Part shown: in pieces, positions 61,099 to 64,000 of the stretch
Position numbering within the stretch: position 1 is the first letter of the stretch
Layout of the letters: the number at the start of each line of letters is the position of its first letter
DNA from: Paracoccus acridae
GTDB taxonomy: Bacteria > Pseudomonadota > Alphaproteobacteria > Rhodobacterales > Rhodobacteraceae
Assembly: GCF_014642735.1 (NCBI RefSeq)
Contig: NZ_BMIV01000002.1
Span: 62,001 to 126,000 of the forward strand
Length of the DNA stretch: 64,000 nt
Direction of reading: 5' to 3'
Made by a program: the position numbers and the translations under genes
Notes under the pieces: model-generated
The model's database searches: none
Told to the model about the DNA's origin: nothing
What the model saw: the letters and a program-made list of their open reading frames with translations, nothing else

Positions 61099-61944
61099 AT
61101 GCAATGGCGTGGACGGCGCGGCAGCAGCAATATCGATGACCGGCGCGGCATGGGCGCCGCCGGGGCAGGGGGCGTCGGCGTCGTGGGGATGCTGGCGATC
61201 CTGGCCGTGGGCTATTTCTTCGGCATCGACATCACGCCGGTCGTGCAGGGACTTGACCAGGGCCAGCCGCAGGAAAACCGTCCGCTGACCCAGGAAGAAC
61301 AGGAATGGGGCGAATTCGTGTCGGTCACGCTGGCCGATACCGAGGAAGTCTGGGCCCAGGTCCTGCCGCAGCAGGCTGGCATCGACTATGCCGAACCCCG
61401 GCTGGTGCTGTTCAGCGGCGTCGTGCAGTCGGCCTGCGGGGGTGCGTCCTCGGCGATGGGCCCGTTCTATTGTCCGAACGACCAGCGGGTCTATCTGGAC
61501 ACCGACTTCTTCGACATGATGGCCAGCCGCATGGGGGCAGGGGGCGATTTCGCCTATGCCTATGTCATCGCGCATGAGGTCGGCCACCATGTCCAGAACC
61601 TGACCGGCGTGCTGGGTGAAACGCAGCGCCTGCGCAGCCAGGTGGGTGATCGGCAGGCCAACCAGATCTCGGTCCTGACCGAACTTCAGGCCGATTGCTA
61701 TGCGGGTATCTGGGCGCGGCAGGCGCAGCAGCGCTTCGGCACGCTGGAGGAAGGGGATCTTGAAGAAGCCATGGGCGCGGCCGAGGCCGTGGGCGACGAC
61801 GTGATCCAGTCGAATGCCGGGCGCACGCCGATGCCCGACAGCTTCACCCACGGCAGCGCGGCGCAGCGCCAGGAATGGCTGATGCGCGGCTTCAATTCGG
61901 GCGACATGGCCCAGTGCGACACGTTCCAGGCGGCGGGGCTGTAA
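61099..61944 (+). CDS. Neutral zinc metallopeptidase, YpfJ family
   Basis: The 281-residue protein has a short cytosolic N-terminus rich in Gly and Arg, one membrane helix (VGVVGMLAILAVGYFFGI) and a periplasmic domain with the zinc site HEVGHH and a downstream ELQADCYAG supplying the third ligand. The C-terminal FTHGSAAQRQEWLMRGFNSGDMAQCDTF is a family signature. The ATG at 61099 has GGGAG about nine bases upstream; an ATG at 61090 is also in frame. Predicted to be a zinc-dependent endopeptidase of unknown target. Confidence 0.9.
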   Translation: MQWRGRRGSSNIDDRRGMGAAGAGGVGVVGMLAILAVGYFFGIDITPVVQGLDQGQPQENRPLTQEEQEWGEFVSVTLADTEEVWAQVLPQQAGIDYAEPRLVLFSGVVQSACGGASSAMGPFYCPNDQRVYLDTDFFDMMASRMGAGGDFAYAYVIAHEVGHHVQNLTGVLGETQRLRSQVGDRQANQISVLTELQADCYAGIWARQAQQRFGTLEEGDLEEAMGAAEAVGDDVIQSNAGRTPMPDSFTHGSAAQRQEWLMRGFNSGDMAQCDTFQAAGL

Positions 61945-61968
61945 GCCCCCGCAACGAAAGGAAAGGCA

Positions 61969-62058
61969 ATGCTGACGCTTATCACCCTCATGACGCTGGG
62001 CCTTGCGGCACTGACAGTCCGTCGTCCCCAGCCGCAGCCGGTCCGTGCCCGTCGTTAA
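61969..62058 (+). CDS. Candidate 29-residue small protein
   Basis: The peptide MLTLITLMTLGLAALTVRR then PQPQPVRARR has one hydrophobic segment and a Pro/Arg-rich tail. A strong AAAGGAAAGG site lies four to six bases before the ATG. It is 24 nt downstream of the metallopeptidase and may be co-transcribed. No family recognised. The stop shares TTAA with the convergent small gene. Confidence 0.5.
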   Translation: MLTLITLMTLGLAALTVRRPQPQPVRARR

Positions 62059-62240
62059 CGCGGAATTCGCGGGGCGCGGCCTTCTTCCAGGCGCGCCCAG
62101 TCCGGCCACAGTTCCAGCCATTCCAGGACGGCGATCGACAGACCTGCCGCGACGACCAGCAACACCAGCTTGACCATGCGGGCGCTTGGCGGATTGCGCG
62201 CCCATTTCGACGCGCGCAGCAGCCAGATCAGGTTGTTCAA
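62055..62240 (-). CDS. Small single-helix membrane protein
   Basis: The 61-residue product starts at a TTG (NNLIWLLRASKWARNPPSAR) with AGGAGG ten bases upstream, and contains one helix (MVKLVLLVVAAGLSIAVLEWLELW). It ends in a basic Arg/Pro tail. I recognise this as a small gene often lying beside the Coq10/RatA gene in Rhodobacteraceae; its function is unknown. An internal ATG (residue 22) is an alternative start. Confidence 0.65.
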   Translation of the reverse strand: MNNLIWLLRASKWARNPPSARMVKLVLLVVAAGLSIAVLEWLELWPDWARLEEGRAPRIPR

Positions 62241-62318
62241 GGCAATGGCCTCCTGCTAGACCGGGCGACAGGATCAGAAACCAGATCGCCTGACAAGACA
62301 GAACCCTGCGAGACGCCA

Positions 62319-62786
62319 TTGCCCCATCATCAGGATTCCCGCGACCTTCCCTATACCGCCCAGCAGATGTTCGACCTGGTGGCCGACATCGAAAGCTATC
62401 CGCAGTTCCTGCCGTGGAACAGCGCCGCACGCATCCGGTCCCGCGAAACCCGTCCCGACGGATCCGAGGAAGTCGCCGCCGATCTGGTCATTAGCTTCAA
62501 GGTCTTCCGCGAACGCTTCGGCAGCCGGGTGGTGCTGTGGCCCAAGGCCGATCCGCTGCGGATCGACACCGAATACCTGGATGGCCCGTTCAAGTACATG
62601 CGCAGCGGATGGACCTTCATCGACCGCCCCGAAGGCGGCTGCCATGTCGAGTTCTTCGTCGATTTCGAATTCAGGAACGCGATCCTGCAAAAGCTGATCG
62701 GCGTGGTGTTCCACGAGGCGATGGTCCGGATCGTCCGCGCCTTCGAAAGCCGCGCCAAGGTGCTTTACGGTGCGAAGGTGGGGTGA
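62319..62786 (+). CDS. Coq10/RatA family START-domain protein
   Basis: This is a 155-residue START/SRPBCC-fold protein. It reads LPYTAQQMFDLVADIESYPQFLPWNSAARI at the N-terminus and WTFIDRPEGGCHVEFFVDFEFRNAILQKLIG near the C-terminus; both are hallmarks of the Coq10 ubiquinone-binding / RatA family. In respiring alphaproteobacteria a ubiquinone chaperone role is more likely than the RatA toxin role. Translation starts at a TTG: no ATG exists in the frame before the first strand, and the length then fits. Confidence 0.85.
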   Translation: MPHHQDSRDLPYTAQQMFDLVADIESYPQFLPWNSAARIRSRETRPDGSEEVAADLVISFKVFRERFGSRVVLWPKADPLRIDTEYLDGPFKYMRSGWTFIDRPEGGCHVEFFVDFEFRNAILQKLIGVVFHEAMVRIVRAFESRAKVLYGAKVG

Positions 62787-62814
62787 AGCCCACCCGGCAA
62801 CAACAAGCCGCGAC

Positions 62815-62834
62815 GGGCGGGGTTTCACCCGCCC
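62815..62834. terminator. Hairpin between coq10-like gene and metK
   Basis: GGGCGGG / CCCGCCC, 7 bp with a 6-nt loop, lies between two convergent genes. No clear T run follows on either strand, so it is weak evidence for termination. Confidence 0.4.
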
Positions 62835-62838
62835 ACCT

Positions 62839-64000
62839 TCATCTCAGGGCCGCCTTCAATGCTTCAGCCCGGTCGGTCCGTTCCCAGCTGAAGGCGGTTC
62901 CCCGGTTCAACTGATACGGCTGGCGCCCGAAATGCCCATAGCTGGCCGTCGGGCGATAGATCGGGTGCAGCAGGTCCAGATCGCGGATGATCGCGAAGGG
63001 GCGCAGGTCGAAGACCTCTCGCACAGCGGCCACGATCTTGTCGTGCGGGACGGTCTCGGTCCCGAAGGTGTTCAACGAAATCGACGTGGGCTGCGCCTCG
63101 CCGATGGCATAGCTGACCTGGATCTCGCAGCGGCTGGCAAGCCCGGCTGCCACGATGTTCTTGGCGACCCAGCGGCCGGCGTAGGCCGCCGACCGGTCCA
63201 CCTTGGAGGGATCCTTGCCCGAAAACGCCCCGCCGCCATGGCGCGCCATGCCGCCATAGCTGTCCACGATGATCTTGCGGCCCGTCAGCCCGCAGTCGCC
63301 CACCGGCCCGCCGATCACGAACTTGCCCGTCGGGTTGATGAAATACTTGGTGTGGTCCGACAGCCATTCGGCGGGCAGGACGGGCTTGATGATCTCCTCG
63401 ATCACCGCCTCGCGCAGGTCCGACAGGGTGATTTCCGGGTTGTGCTGCGTGGACAGCACCACGGCGTCGATCGCCTCGGGGCGGCCGTCTTCGCCGTAAC
63501 GCAGCGTCACCTGCGACTTGGCGTCGGGGCGCAGCCATTTCAGCGTGCCGTCGCGGCGGACCTTGGCCTGCCGTTCCACCAGCCGGTGGGCATAGGTGAT
63601 CGGCGCGGGCATCAGCACGTCGGTTTCGTCCGAGGCATAGCCGAACATCAGCCCCTGGTCGCCCGCGCCCTGGTCTTCCAGGTTGTCGCGATCGACGCCC
63701 TGGTTGATCTCGGGCGACTGCTTGCCGATGATGTTGATGACCGAACAGGTCGCGCCGTCAAAGCCCACATCCGACGAGGTATAGCCGATGTCGTTGATGA
63801 CGCCCCGGACGATGCCTTCCAGGTCAACCCAGGCATTGGTCGAAATCTCGCCCGAGATGATGGCGACGCCGGTTTTCACCATGGTTTCGCATGCGACGCG
63901 GGCGCGCGGATCCTCGGCCAGGATGGCGTCGAGGATCGCGTCGGAAATCTGGTCGGCAATCTTGTCGGGATGGCCCTCGGAAACGGATTCCGAGGTGAAC
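62839..64000 (-). CDS. metK: S-adenosylmethionine synthetase (N-terminus cut by window edge)
   Basis: MetK forms SAM from methionine and ATP. About 387 residues are visible, from [13 protein letters not shown] (methionine and ATP loop at the N-terminus) through [29 protein letters not shown] and [19 protein letters not shown] to the C-terminus. Only a few N-terminal residues and the start lie beyond position 64000, so a riboswitch upstream cannot be checked. It is convergent with the Coq10-like gene. Confidence 0.96.
   Translation of the reverse strand, partial: FTSESVSEGHPDKIADQISDAILDAILAEDPRARVACETMVKTGVAIISGEISTNAWVDLEGIVRGVINDIGYTSSDVGFDGATCSVINIIGKQSPEINQGVDRDNLEDQGAGDQGLMFGYASDETDVLMPAPITYAHRLVERQAKVRRDGTLKWLRPDAKSQVTLRYGEDGRPEAIDAVVLSTQHNPEITLSDLREAVIEEIIKPVLPAEWLSDHTKYFINPTGKFVIGGPVGDCGLTGRKIIVDSYGGMARHGGGAFSGKDPSKVDRSAAYAGRWVAKNIVAAGLASRCEIQVSYAIGEAQPTSISLNTFGTETVPHDKIVAAVREVFDLRPFAIIRDLDLLHPIYRPTASYGHFGRQPYQLNRGTAFSWERTDRAEALKAALR

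Noticed and set aside
62319..62786. RatA toxin
   Set aside because: RatA and Coq10 share this fold; in a respiring alphaproteobacterium without the RatB partner next to it, the ubiquinone-related role is more likely.

Overview
This 64 kb window is chromosomal DNA from a GC-rich alphaproteobacterium. Rhodobacteraceae, probably Paracoccus or a close relative, is the best fit. I infer this from gene content and style: an infA-maf-rng-yacG block, ScfR-type short-chain acyl-CoA regulators, a putR/putA pair, a zur-znuCB/znuA locus, many short overlaps between genes and frequent GTG/TTG starts. I see no prophage, transposase, integrase or CRISPR array. The window cuts glmS at its left end and metK at its right end.

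Layout. 1-3.3 kb: glmS and glmU (UDP-GlcNAc synthesis) beside gph. 3.5-8.8 kb: a proline-rich protein with a VPLPA-like C-terminus, bfd-bfr (iron storage), queA, an MFS exporter and a dihydrolipoyl dehydrogenase. 8.9-11.2 kb: a large beta-helix protein with no signal peptide. 11.2-16.6 kb: an acetate locus with acs, an MHS-type transporter carrying an inserted periplasmic domain, and a lone CheY-like receiver. 16.6-20.8 kb: small envelope proteins, the divergent zinc locus with a candidate Zur operator, and hemP. 20.9-23.4 kb: a pseudouridine synthase with a long RGG-like tail, tadA and tRNA-Gly. 23.5-29.5 kb: valine catabolism (mmsB, HIBYL-CoA hydrolase, acyl-CoA dehydrogenase, mmsA) interrupted by a YbdK-type ligase. 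29.6-36 kb: a LysR regulator, a CBS protein, coaD, a DUF2189 protein, an SDR, a FAH-family hydrolase, and an M23 peptidase overlapping a bactofilin.

36-43.4 kb is the most unusual part. Two divergent ScfR-family regulators share a control region with two TTTGCAAA palindromes. They are followed by a CheY-like receiver, a two-helix membrane protein, a sensor kinase built on a solute-symporter domain, and a FliM/FliN-like (SpoA-domain) protein with no other flagellar gene nearby. 43.5-45.7 kb: infA, maf, rng, yacG and tRNA-Phe. 45.7-46.5 kb is gene-poor. 46.5-50.5 kb: putA and its Lrp-type regulator. 50.9-57.5 kb: tRNA-Ser, a DUF2059 protein, a GGCT-NUDIX fusion, a cysteine synthase, an MscS-like channel and an AI-2E-family permease. 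57.6-64 kb: gyrA, dsbB, a YpfJ-type metallopeptidase, two tiny genes, a Coq10/RatA START protein and metK.

Themes. Short-chain acyl-CoA and acetate metabolism recurs: acs, its linked transporter and receiver, the valine-to-propionyl-CoA genes, two ScfR-type regulators, and a CrbS/CbrA-like symporter kinase. TTTGCAAA motifs lie both between the ScfR genes and upstream of mmsA, which suggests (inference) that one regulator links these loci. All functions come from motif recognition and conserved gene order; no database search was run.
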